The notes beneath the pieces were generated by a model. The model had not been told where the DNA came from. It searched no databases and was given only the letters and a program-made list of their open reading frames with translations. From Tepidibacillus_B infernus (GTDB lineage: Bacteria; Bacillota; Bacilli; Tepidibacillales; Tepidibacillaceae): a stretch of DNA of 64,000 nucleotides. Every line of letters begins with the position of its first letter. Positions within the stretch are counted from its first letter, which is position 1. Made by a program: the position numbers and the translations under genes. Below, one piece after another: positions 1 to 6,642 of this stretch. The stretch covers positions 1,612,001 through 1,676,000 of the forward strand of contig NZ_JBLWFI010000001.1 in the NCBI RefSeq assembly GCF_048898065.1, read 5' to 3'.

Positions 1-141
1 AGGGAAATCTTTGTTTTTCTTTTGTTGATAGACCTTTTGGAGTTGGATCTTTACGATTTTCGTATGAAGCCGATCAATCTTTTGGCTTAATGCAAGGACA
101 AGGGGATGATGGAAACCAAGTTTCATCCCTTGTACTTCCAT
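1..141 (-). CDS. Spo0E-like phosphatase family protein, partial
   Basis: This reading frame enters from the left window edge on the minus strand and has at least 47 codons. The visible residues include GFHHPLVLALSQKIDRL, which resembles the signature of Spo0E-type aspartyl-phosphate phosphatases (a conserved SxxLD-like helix after an H/D-P turn). These small two-helix proteins dephosphorylate Spo0A~P and delay sporulation. The start is uncertain: the nearest in-frame ATG is at 141, but the family-like residues LRRE continue upstream of it until an in-frame TAA. The 5' end may therefore be frameshifted or decayed. The C-terminus lies outside the window. Confidence 0.45.
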   Translation of the reverse strand, partial: MEVQGMKLGFHHPLVLALSQKIDRLHTKIVKIQLQKVYQQKKNKDFP

Positions 142-269
142 TTCCCTTCTCAGCCGTTTTTATCTTTGAATTACAAGGGAAAGAAACTTTTATACAATAG
201 CATACAGGAGGCGCTTTTCTTTTTCAAACCTCAATTTAATTCATTACATGAATGGAACCCTTATTTAAA

Positions 270-314
270 CTAGAAATTTAAGGATAAAATAATCCCTAAA
301 ACTACCTTTTTCAT
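270..314 (-). pseudogene. Remnant of exported signalling-peptide gene (copy 1)
   Basis: A 14-codon reading frame (MKKVVLGIILSLNF then stop) follows a good ribosome site (AAAAGGAGGTGC). It matches the signal-sequence start of the intact peptide gene at 2780-2917 but loses all similarity after the first dozen codons, so the mature peptide is missing. It sits divergently upstream of the truncated regulator at 536-1378, the same layout as the intact pair. I read it as the broken peptide gene of module copy 1. The rest of 142-529 holds only its promoter region and the regulator promoter. Confidence 0.55.
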
Positions 315-475
315 TTATCTGCACCTCCTTTTTTGTTGCCATCATTATATATAAATACAAAAATTCCTGTATTTGCCTTTATTTGCGATCTAACCTGATT
401 AATGCGCTATTTCCTCATAAATTCTCGCTCACTTATTAAAAATGATAATAATAAGAATATTTATAAATCTATTAT

Positions 476-504
476 TTGTAAATTTAAGTAGTTTTTCCTA
501 TAAT
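476..504 (+). promoter_or_regulatory. Promoter of regulator copy 1
   Basis: TTGTAA at 476-481 and TATAAT at 499-504 are separated by 17 bases, a sigma-A type promoter about 30 bases before the start codon. The same promoter occurs at 3246-3274 (intact copy) and, with TAGAAT in place of TATAAT, at 6497-6525. Confidence 0.6.
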
Positions 505-535
505 AGACTTAAAAATCACTAATTTTCGGGTGATT

Positions 536-1378
536 ATGATAAGTTTCTCAATTGAAAGATTAGGGAAGGGGATTAGCCAATTACGTACCTCTCTAAGCCT
601 ATCGCAAGCTGAATTAGCTAAAGGGATTTGTACACAAGCACAAATTAGTAAAATTGAAAAAGGTCAAGCTATTCCCTCCGCTGAAACCATCTATTACATC
701 TCAGAACGCTTAGGGGTTGATGTCAACTATTTTTTTGACATGGCGAAAAGTTCTCGTGAAGATTATGTAAAGGAAGTCATGTCACAAATTCGTAAAACTA
801 TACGAAATAGAGATTATCTAGAAGTGATGAATACTGTTCTTGAAGTACAGGGTCATCCTTTGTTTCAGTCTAGTATAAACAAACAATTTCTGATGTGGCA
901 TCATGGTATTGCGACTTTCTATTTAGAAAGTGATTCTGAAAAAGCCCTCAATTTGTTGCACGATTCTCTTCTACTCACTGCTAAAAATAAGGAATTTTAT
1001 TCCGAACGTGAAGTAGAAATTCTAAATAGCATCGGGATTATTCACAGTGAACTTGGAGATCACATAGAGGCAATATCTTTCTATCAAAAAGGAATTGAAC
1101 ATTTAAAACACCTTCCATTCCTACATGATCAATTATTAAAAGTTCGTTTAATGTACAACTTAGCAAAATCTTTAACCAAGATCGGTTCATACCGTGAATC
1201 ACTAAAATACTGTGAAAAAGGAATAAAAGCCTGTTTAAAAAATGAGTCCCTCTATCTTCTAGGTGAATTTTATTATCAAAAAGGGTATAATTTGTTTCAT
1301 GTACACAAAAACGATGAAGCAATTGCGTATATGAACAAAGCTATTTTTATCTTTAAAATAGGCTTTCTTGTCTTATAA
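536..1378 (+). pseudogene. PlcR/NprR-like HTH-TPR regulator, 3'-truncated copy
   Basis: The product has an N-terminal Xre-type helix-turn-helix (LSQAELAKGICTQAQISKIE, about residues 20-40) and a tetratricopeptide-repeat domain, the layout of RRNPP peptide-receptor regulators such as PlcR. It is practically identical to the copy at 3306-4202 (one residue differs, S/G) until base 1354. Unrelated DNA then replaces the last helix with KIGFLVL and a stop, removing about 24 residues. ATG 536 is chosen over GTG 530 because GGGTG lies just before it. The partner peptide gene is also broken, so this copy is probably non-functional, although its DNA-binding domain is intact. Confidence 0.75.
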
Positions 1379-1494
1379 TAGGCATAGGGAGTCTTCCTTA
1401 AGTCTTGGAGTTGGTGTAGTTACTTACTCATTCGACATTTTGGGAGGTACTCCTTTTTTGGCTTTTAAAAGCCTTGAGCCTGTAAGGCTCATAA

Positions 1495-1620
1495 TTATGA
1501 AATTGATTCAATTTGTTGAAAAAAGTATTCTTCGCCTTGTGCTGAATCATATGCAACCGCCCCTAAAACCAGTATATGCCGTCCACCAAAAAAGTGTATT
1601 CCCATTGTGTAACCACTCAT
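1495..1620 (-). CDS. Small hypothetical ORF (41 aa)
   Basis: The ORF starts MSGYTMGIHFFGGRH and ends QQIESIS. Only a weak ribosome site (GGCGGGA) precedes it. I do not recognise the family. It lies in DNA that replaced the 3' end of the truncated regulator. Downstream are short inverted repeats (GAGCCTTACAGGCTC near 1477-1491) that could form a terminator. It may be a remnant rather than a gene. Bases 1379-1494 show nothing else that I can support. Confidence 0.25.
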   Translation of the reverse strand: MSGYTMGIHFFGGRHILVLGAVAYDSAQGEEYFFQQIESIS

Positions 1621-1648
1621 TTTCCCGCCAAAGAAAGTAAGTGGTTAC
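1609..1648. repeat. Nine-base inverted repeat
   Basis: GTAACCACT (1609-1617) and AGTGGTTAC (1640-1648) are perfect inverted arms around a 22-base loop. This could be an element end or a transcript hairpin. No function is assigned. Confidence 0.35.
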
Positions 1649-1712
1649 ATCCTATGGAAATATTATATCGGAAAAAGAAAGAATAAGAATACCGTAATAT
1701 GCCAGGGCATAT

Positions 1713-1802
1713 TTATTTTTTTTTGATTAATTTTATTAGTAAATAGACTATTACTAAATTAGACAAAATAAGAATAACAGATGGTGATCCTAAATCGAAC
1801 AT
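1713..1802 (-). CDS. Small single-pass membrane peptide (29 aa)
   Basis: A 29-codon ORF follows a good ribosome site (GAGGGGTGAAATTT before ATG). The product starts MFDLGSPSVILILSNL, has one hydrophobic segment (about residues 8-24) and ends in a lysine-rich tail (LIKLIKKK). This form resembles small holin-like or type I toxin peptides of Bacilli, but I cannot assign a family and see no clear antisense antitoxin RNA. A short palindrome (ATATGCC AG GGCATAT, 1697-1712) lies directly downstream. It sits in the accessory mosaic beside a secreted protein gene. Confidence 0.4.
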   Translation of the reverse strand: MFDLGSPSVILILSNLVIVYLLIKLIKKK

Positions 1803-1889
1803 AAATTTCACCCCTCTTATATGTATGTAGATTGTTTTTTAACTTAATTATACTTTATCTCATTGTAGATAGACGTTAAACTCCAAAAG

Positions 1890-1931
1890 CACTAAAGAAT
1901 TGGATATATGGAAAAATCCAATTCTTTAGTG
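1890..1931 (-). terminator. Hairpin terminator after the secreted protein gene
   Basis: CACTAAAGAATTGGAT (1890-1905) and its perfect complement (1916-1931) form a 16-bp stem with a 10-base loop. It lies 34 bases beyond the stop of the minus-strand gene at 1966-2703. The T tract after the stem is short (CTTTT). Confidence 0.6.
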
Positions 1932-1965
1932 TCAAAAATTTTAATTCTTTTCCGTTTACAATATA

Positions 1966-2703
1966 TTACATTGAACCATCAGAATAATAATTGTCATCTT
2001 CTACAAATAACTTAAGATAAGAAGAACAACCACATCCAACTGAAATTGTATCCCAAGTTAATGCTGCATAAGCAGGACGATTATAATATAAATCTTCTTT
2101 CTGTCTCATAATTGAAAGACTTTTATTTTGATAAGTACCTCCTATGACCATTACTCTATCATCATAGACTTTTGAAATATAATCTGCGCCACCTTGAACA
2201 AAAGTGAAGTCTGCATAGAATTCAGCAGATTGTACTCCACTCGTCCCATCAATAAGAACTTCATAATAAGTACAATATCCTGAACCACAACTACTATAAA
2301 ATTGAGAACTAACGTCTCCTTTTAATTCCTTTTCAGGTTTCATTTCAGTTTTTTTTAGTACTTTAACTTCTAATTTTAAAACGGAACCATCTGGGAATGT
2401 AATTTTCTTTAATGGATTCTTAAGACTGACTGATAAAGCATTTTCTGGAAGCTTTGCTAGTACTTCTGGATTCATGGCGTCAATCAATTCTCCGTTTTTA
2501 TATTTATTAATAAGATTCTTTCGTGTTTTACTATCAATACCCAATTCTTTAAAATTTTTATCCAGTAATTTTTCTTCCTCTGGGGATAGGGTAATTTTGG
2601 AAGTAGTTTCATTAACAATTGTGTTGCCTGCAAAAGTGATCTCAGAAAAAACAACGAACAACATAAGAAAAATGCTCATAAATATTAAAGATTTTCTGTA
2701 CAT
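1966..2703 (-). CDS. Secreted protein of unknown function (245 aa)
   Basis: The protein starts with a Sec signal peptide (hydrophobic residues about 5-25, likely cleaved after TFA-G). A charged helical part follows (about 35-120, with an EEEKLLDKNFKELGID-like segment). The C-terminal half carries two cysteine clusters (CGSGYC near 140 and GCGC near 224) and aromatic residues suggesting a beta-rich domain. I do not recognise the family. The peptide gene at 2780-2917 lies 76 bases upstream on the same strand with an AT-rich inverted repeat between them, so the two could be co-expressed. A role as a target or effector of the peptide system is only inference. Confidence 0.7.
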   Translation of the reverse strand: MYRKSLIFMSIFLMLFVVFSEITFAGNTIVNETTSKITLSPEEEKLLDKNFKELGIDSKTRKNLINKYKNGELIDAMNPEVLAKLPENALSVSLKNPLKKITFPDGSVLKLEVKVLKKTEMKPEKELKGDVSSQFYSSCGSGYCTYYEVLIDGTSGVQSAEFYADFTFVQGGADYISKVYDDRVMVIGGTYQNKSLSIMRQKEDLYYNRPAYAALTWDTISVGCGCSSYLKLFVEDDNYYSDGSM

Positions 2704-2737
2704 TATAGTCTACCTTCTTTCATTAATTAAAGTTGTT

Positions 2738-2774
2738 ATTTTTACAAACAAAATAAAAATAAAATTGTAAAAAT
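2738..2774. repeat. AT-rich inverted repeat between peptide and secreted-protein genes
   Basis: ATTTTTACAA (2738-2747) and TTGTAAAAAT (2765-2774) are perfect 10-base arms. It lies just after the peptide gene stop and before the secreted-protein gene. It may be a leaky terminator or an operator. The sequence does not decide. Confidence 0.4.
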
Positions 2775-2779
2775 AAAAT

Positions 2780-2917
2780 CTAATGCTGATATGGCAAATC
2801 GGTAGATTCATAGATTGTTGTCTCTATAGCTGTATACTGCTTGTTCGAAATTTGACTAATCTGAGTTGCACTAAAAAGTAGTAAAGATAAAATTATCCCT
2901 AAAACTACTCTTTTCAT
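2780..2917 (-). CDS. PapR-like exported signalling peptide precursor (45 aa)
   Basis: The start ATG at 2917 follows a strong ribosome site (GGGAGAGGAGG). A longer upstream frame has no such site. The precursor has a short basic start, a hydrophobic core (VVLGIILSLLLF), a polar middle and the tail ESTDLPYQH. Length and layout match PapR of the Bacillus cereus group, a 48-aa exported precursor whose C-terminal DLPFEF-type heptapeptide is re-imported and binds PlcR. The partner here is the PlcR-like regulator 388 bases away, transcribed divergently, whereas papR usually follows plcR on the same strand. The peptide function is inferred from tail similarity and context. Confidence 0.65.
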   Translation of the reverse strand: MKRVVLGIILSLLLFSATQISQISNKQYTAIETTIYESTDLPYQH

Positions 2918-2944
2918 TTTCGCGCCTCCTCTCCCTTTGCAATC

Positions 2945-2989
2945 ATTATATATAAATAAAAATATTCCTGTATTTGCCTTTATCGGCAA
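2945..2989 (-). promoter_or_regulatory. Peptide-gene promoter with candidate activator site
   Basis: On the minus strand TATAAT lies at 2950-2945, with no good -35 box 17 bases upstream. An inverted repeat TTGCC-N6-GGCAA at 2974-2989 is centred about 34 bases from the middle of the -10 box, near position -43, the usual place for an activator. In module copy 1 the left arm is kept (373-377) but the right arm is degenerate (TGCGA). I infer that this is the binding site of the neighbouring regulator. Confidence 0.4.
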
Positions 2990-3063
2990 TCTAACCTAAT
3001 TAATACACTATTTCCTCATAAATTCTCGCTCATTTATCAAAAATTATAATTATAGGAATATTT

Positions 3064-3235
3064 GCTAATAAAACACATCGCTTGTACTTGCGAAGTGTAG
3101 TAAATCCTTTTTAAGTTTTTTACCTTTTATTTCTTAGCTGATGTGAAAACCATAATAGAAGACCGATTATGATGGAATATTTGTGGATTCCGATCCTGAA
3201 TATTCATAGGATAATGAATATCTCCCTCTATAATG
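3064..3235. other. Extra 172-base segment between peptide and regulator genes
   Basis: This segment is present in the intact module and absent from copy 1, where the flanking sequences are joined near base 468. It contains an imperfect hairpin (ACACATCGC...GCGAAGTGT, about 3076-3100) that resembles the stem of the regulator terminator at 4202-4232. It may be the scar of an earlier copy. I see no convincing coding sequence in it. Confidence 0.4.
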
Positions 3236-3245
3236 AATCTATTAT

Positions 3246-3274
3246 TTGTAAATTTAAGTAGTTTTTCCTATAAT
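3246..3274 (+). promoter_or_regulatory. Promoter of intact regulator
   Basis: TTGTAA (3246-3251) and TATAAT (3269-3274) are 17 bases apart, followed by ribosome site GGGGTG and ATG 3306. The block from about 3236 is almost identical to 467-1354. Confidence 0.6.
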
Positions 3275-3305
3275 AGACTTAAAAATCACTAATTTTGGGG
3301 TGATT

Positions 3306-4202
3306 ATGATAAGTTTCTCGATTGAAAGATTAGGGAAGGGGATTAGCCAATTACGTACCTCTCTAGGCCTATCGCAAGCTGAATTAGCTAAAGGGATTTG
3401 TACACAAGCACAAATTAGTAAAATTGAAAAAGGTCAAGCTATTCCCTCCGCTGAAACCATCTATTACATCTCAGAACGCTTAGGGGTTGATGTCAACTAT
3501 TTTTTTGACATGGCGAAAAGTTCTCGTGAAGATTATGTAAAGGAAGTCATGTCACAAATTCGTAAAACTATACGAAATAGAGATTATCTAGAAGTGATGA
3601 ATACTGTTCTTGAAGTACAGGGTCATCCTTTGTTTCAGTCTAGTATAAACAAACAATTTCTGATGTGGCATCATGGTATTGCGACTTTCTATTTAGAAAG
3701 TGATTCTGAAAAAGCCCTCAATTTGTTGCACGATTCTCTTCTACTCACTGCTAAAAATAAGGAATTTTATTCCGAACGTGAAGTAGAAATTCTAAATAGC
3801 ATCGGGATTATTCACAGTGAACTTGGAGATCACATAGAGGCAATATCTTTCTATCAAAAAGGAATTGAACATTTAAAACACCTTCCATTCCTACATGATC
3901 AATTATTAAAAGTTCGTTTAATGTACAACTTAGCAAAATCTTTAACCAAGATCGGTTCATACCGTGAATCACTAAAATACTGTGAAAAAGGAATAAAAGC
4001 CTGTTTAAAAAATGAGTCCCTCTATCTTCTAGGTGAATTTTATTATCAAAAAGGGTATAATTTGTTTCATGTACACAAAAACGATGAAGCAATTGCGTAT
4101 ATGAACAAAGCTATTTTTATCTTTGGGTTACAGGGAAATGAAATTTTTATACAATATGTTCAAGAAGAAGTTGATCAGTTTGTAAAGAAGCTACAAAAAT
4201 AA
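3306..4202 (+). CDS. PlcR/NprR-like quorum-sensing regulator (HTH-TPR)
   Basis: A 298-aa product. Residues about 8-60 form an Xre-type helix-turn-helix (SQAELAKGICTQAQISKIEK). Residues about 70-295 are helical tetratricopeptide repeats, including GIIHSELGDHIEAISFYQKG. This layout and length match PlcR-type RRNPP receptors, cytoplasmic activators switched on by a re-imported peptide. The likely ligand is encoded divergently at 2780-2917. GTG 3300 is in frame upstream, but ATG 3306 has the ribosome site. A perfect intrinsic terminator follows. A second copy, truncated at its end, lies at 536-1378. Family assignment is firm. The ligand and targets are inferred. Confidence 0.8.
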   Translation: MISFSIERLGKGISQLRTSLGLSQAELAKGICTQAQISKIEKGQAIPSAETIYYISERLGVDVNYFFDMAKSSREDYVKEVMSQIRKTIRNRDYLEVMNTVLEVQGHPLFQSSINKQFLMWHHGIATFYLESDSEKALNLLHDSLLLTAKNKEFYSEREVEILNSIGIIHSELGDHIEAISFYQKGIEHLKHLPFLHDQLLKVRLMYNLAKSLTKIGSYRESLKYCEKGIKACLKNESLYLLGEFYYQKGYNLFHVHKNDEAIAYMNKAIFIFGLQGNEIFIQYVQEEVDQFVKKLQK

Positions 4203-4232
4203 CACTTCGATTTCTGCGAAGTGTTATTTTTT
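4202..4232 (+). terminator. Intrinsic terminator of the regulator
   Basis: AACACTTCG and CGAAGTGTT form a perfect stem around ATTTCTG, followed by a run of T. It starts at the regulator stop codon. Confidence 0.85.
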
Positions 4233-4420
4233 CAATGATTCTTTTATAACTCTTTGATTACCTGAGTCGTCAAACAGGATAACTTTTACATTTTCACTAT
4301 TTATGTTGTTTAATTCTTTCGTGGGTATTACATAGTTTTTAACATGTGAAATAACACCACTATAAGCAGTGAAAAAGGAGAAAAAGCGATATCTTTCCTT
4401 TTTTATGTTATTAATTTTCT
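4224..4420 (-). pseudogene. Gene fragment without a start codon
   Basis: One frame stays open for about 65 codons, from just after the upstream gene's stop down to a TAA at 4226-4224. It reads like real protein (SGVISHVKNYVIPTKELNN near the middle; tail VIKESLKK), but it has no ATG, GTG or TTG start and no ribosome site. It begins right after the lipoprotein gene in another frame. It is probably the 3' part of a gene cut by the rearrangements in this region. Family not recognised. Confidence 0.4.
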
Positions 4421-5059
4421 TTATTCAACTAAAGTACCAATTGATTTAACAGTATTATCAACTTCTTCATTATACTTTTGAAGAAGAACCTTCATATCAT
4501 TGGTAGAATATTTCTCTTCTAACTTTGGAATTAATTTTTCCCAAATTAAATTCTTTTCATATAGATCTCTATCGTAACGATAATTTAAATTTTCAATAGA
4601 TAGTCCTAATACATCGGCATAAGCCTTCATCTGTTTTGGTACATCAACTGTATCAAGACTATCTTTAATATATTGATCAATTTCATTGTCTTTTAATTTT
4701 ATACCATACTCTTTCGCAGCAATTTCTTTCCAAGCTTTTTCTTTATTCATTTTCTCTTTGGACAATTGCAGAACTTGTTCTTGTGTTAGGTCAGTTTCAT
4801 AGTTTAATTTTTCTTGAATGAGTGTTCTAATCACCCATTTTTTTAATTTAGCATCTTTTATATCAAATTTTTCAGTTTCCAATAGAACCTCTTCATAAAC
4901 GTGTTTATAATCATCATAGGTATAGTTGTTTTGAATTTGCATTTGCTCTTCTTGACTCTTCATCTTGATCGGTATTTGTTTATCTGTATTCGATTGACAA
5001 CCTGTACTTAAAGTAATAATAATTATGCTTATTAATGAGATTATTGCAAATTTCTTCAA
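4421..5059 (-). CDS. Lipoprotein with SurA/PrsA-like helical region (212 aa)
   Basis: TTG 5059 is chosen because AAAGGGGGGAAC precedes it and it gives a normal signal sequence (MKKFAIISL...). A lipobox LSTGC predicts lipidation at Cys-21. The rest is charged and helical, with LIQEKLNYETDLTQEQV- and YGIKLKDNEIDQYI-like stretches that resemble the N-terminal chaperone domain of SurA/PrsA-type proteins. No parvulin isomerase domain is seen. The call is therefore a surface-anchored lipoprotein, possibly chaperone-like, with moderate confidence. It lies among the peptide-module copies. Confidence 0.65.
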   Translation of the reverse strand: MKKFAIISLISIIIITLSTGCQSNTDKQIPIKMKSQEEQMQIQNNYTYDDYKHVYEEVLLETEKFDIKDAKLKKWVIRTLIQEKLNYETDLTQEQVLQLSKEKMNKEKAWKEIAAKEYGIKLKDNEIDQYIKDSLDTVDVPKQMKAYADVLGLSIENLNYRYDRDLYEKNLIWEKLIPKLEEKYSTNDMKVLLQKYNEEVDNTVKSIGTLVE

Positions 5060-5286
5060 TAGTTGTTCCCCCCTTTTTTTATCATTACTCAATTTTAGCA
5101 CAGTAAATTTTTGATCTAATTCAATCTGTGACTGAGTTTGACCAAAATAAATTTGTTTATTGACAGAAAAACGCCTTTTCAGAATTGGTAAAATGGAAGT
5201 AACTCTTTCAAGGTCAGAATTTGTTTAGACTCCTTAATGGAAATCGAGCAGAATCCTACCCTGGAAAAGATGTGATTTATCTTTTC

Positions 5287-5376
5287 CTAATAAAACCCGT
5301 TATACCTAGAGACGTTTCTACTACTGAGTCTAAAAAGAAGCAAGAGTATAATTACCCCAAAAACTACCTTTTTCAT
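5287..5376 (-). CDS. Second exported-peptide-like ORF (29 aa), module copy 3
   Basis: The first codons and their leader (AAACTACCTTTTTCATTTAT on the plus strand) match the peptide remnant of copy 1. The product starts MKKVVFGVIILLLLF and ends SRNVSRYNGFY, with no LPYQH-type tail. The homology to the other peptide leaders stops at about base 5388, 8 bases before the VanZ-gene stop at 5396-5398. It could be translated from the VanZ transcript, which ends 19 bases upstream (GAGGTG ribosome site). It may be a decayed signalling peptide or one with a new tail. Confidence 0.4.
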   Translation of the reverse strand: MKKVVFGVIILLLLFRLSSRNVSRYNGFY

Positions 5377-5395
5377 TTATCTGCACCTCAAGTGA

Positions 5396-6016
5396 TTATT
5401 TCTTATTAACATTGACATTGACTGCTTTCTCAGAAACTTTATGTATGTACTCTAATAATGTATTTAATTTGATATCAAATTTTTTCACGGACATAATGAA
5501 TAAAAATGAATAGATTTTAAAGATTTTGTAACCAATAATTGTTCCAATAAAATTCAATATAAGATCATTAACGTCAATACTTCTATATGGAAATCCTAAG
5601 AATAAAGAGATCAGTAGCTGCAGTCCTTCTATTATGATTCCAAACATGATTCCAAAGAAAATTAACTTTTTTCTATTGATGCTAATTATATATGATATTC
5701 CAAACCCAAAAGGAATTGATAATAAAATATTATAAAATACTTGCTTGCTTAATAAATAGTTAATTGAGTCAAAATTAAAAGGAATAATGTTAATACCTGT
5801 TGAAAAGGCCAACTCTTCCCTAAAAATTTCCACCATACTACCAGATATAGATATGGGAAATATTGTGTATTTAAGAACATATAATAAATAGATATAAAAA
5901 ATAGATAAGAAAATAAGATAAACATTATCCTTTTTGAATTTAAACTTTAAAATAATAAATAATATCCCCAGAATTATAAAACCAGTAATTAATGTTAATA
6001 TATCAAAATCCACCAT
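5396..6016 (-). CDS. VanZ-like family membrane protein
   Basis: A 206-aa hydrophobic protein with about five membrane spans and features of the VanZ-like family: an N-terminal span, the NIIPFNF-type loop, LLSIPFGFGISYI, IEGLQLLISLFLGFPYRSIDVNDLILNFIGTIIG split over two spans, and a basic tail. VanZ-like proteins are associated with glycopeptide or lipoglycopeptide tolerance, but most have no proven role. Ribosome site AAGGAGAGAG precedes ATG 6016. It lies between broken pieces of the peptide-receptor module and was probably acquired with them. Confidence 0.75.
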   Translation of the reverse strand: MVDFDILTLITGFIILGILFIILKFKFKKDNVYLIFLSIFYIYLLYVLKYTIFPISISGSMVEIFREELAFSTGINIIPFNFDSINYLLSKQVFYNILLSIPFGFGISYIISINRKKLIFFGIMFGIIIEGLQLLISLFLGFPYRSIDVNDLILNFIGTIIGYKIFKIYSFLFIMSVKKFDIKLNTLLEYIHKVSEKAVNVNVNKK

Positions 6017-6108
6017 TGATTTACTCTCTCCTTAGGTAAATAATACTAGATAAAGTAACCTCAAAAATTTTTTGAGGCTACTTTATCATTAAACAAATAT
6101 CGAAATAT

Positions 6109-6489
6109 TTATTCTGTACTAATTGTTCCAGATGCCGCTAAGTTCCAACCATCATCATTTACTTTATACGCAACTATATAGTATTCACCAGCTGCTTGTA
6201 AGCCAAAACTACCCGAAAAATTTGTTATTTTTCCGAGTTCAGAATCTGGTGTTACAGAAGTTACACCTACGTATCTATCTGACCCCCATACAGATTCATA
6301 GATATCGAAGTAAACCTTATAAGGGCTACCTACAGCGCCTCCGTCCTTCGATGTTGCCCATATTCCTCCATCTATTAACATATCTCCTTCGTCCATACTA
6401 TGAAACTGACCATTATCTGCACCACTAACATATCTATAATTCATAGTCAACTCCCAAGTATCACTATTCGCAGATACAGGAATATAAAT
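6109..6489 (-). pseudogene. 5'-truncated secreted protein gene
   Basis: The frame reads PVSANSDTWELTMNYRY near its start, like the end of a signal peptide and the mature N-terminus, then a Gly/Asp-rich beta-type domain (GGIWATSKDGGAVGSPYK) to the stop. The expected signal sequence is missing because the frame runs into the copied regulator promoter at about 6484-6490 and hits a stop. TTG 6450 or ATG 6444 could start a shorter cytoplasmic product. I read this as a gene cut by recombination. Family not recognised. Confidence 0.55.
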
Positions 6490-6535
6490 CTATTATTTGT
6501 AAATTTAAGTAGTTTTTCCTAGAATAAAATTAAAA
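6484..6535 (+). repeat. Third copy of the regulator promoter, now upstream of the lipase gene
   Basis: The block starting AATCTATTATTTG matches 467-517 and 3236-3287, with TTGTAA at 6497-6502 and TAGAAT at 6520-6525 (TATAAT in the other copies), 17 bases apart. The regulator gene itself is absent. The next gene downstream is the lipase at 6643, about 115 bases away. Confidence 0.6.
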
Positions 6536-6642
6536 TTATTTTGCTCAATTCTTTCATTGATAATGGTATAAGCGAGGCCTGTATGTAAATACTATATAAA
6601 GTATTGGCAAGGGTAAACGCATCAGATAAAGAGGCTAAGAAC

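Noticed and set aside
1038..1322. Minus-strand ORF of 94 aa, also at 3808-4092
   Set aside because: It is the reverse frame of both regulator copies and has no ribosome site. Its repetition only reflects the duplication.
6123..6428. Plus-strand ORF of 101 aa
   Set aside because: It lies opposite the truncated secreted-protein frame. Its His/Leu/Tyr-rich translation has no family features.
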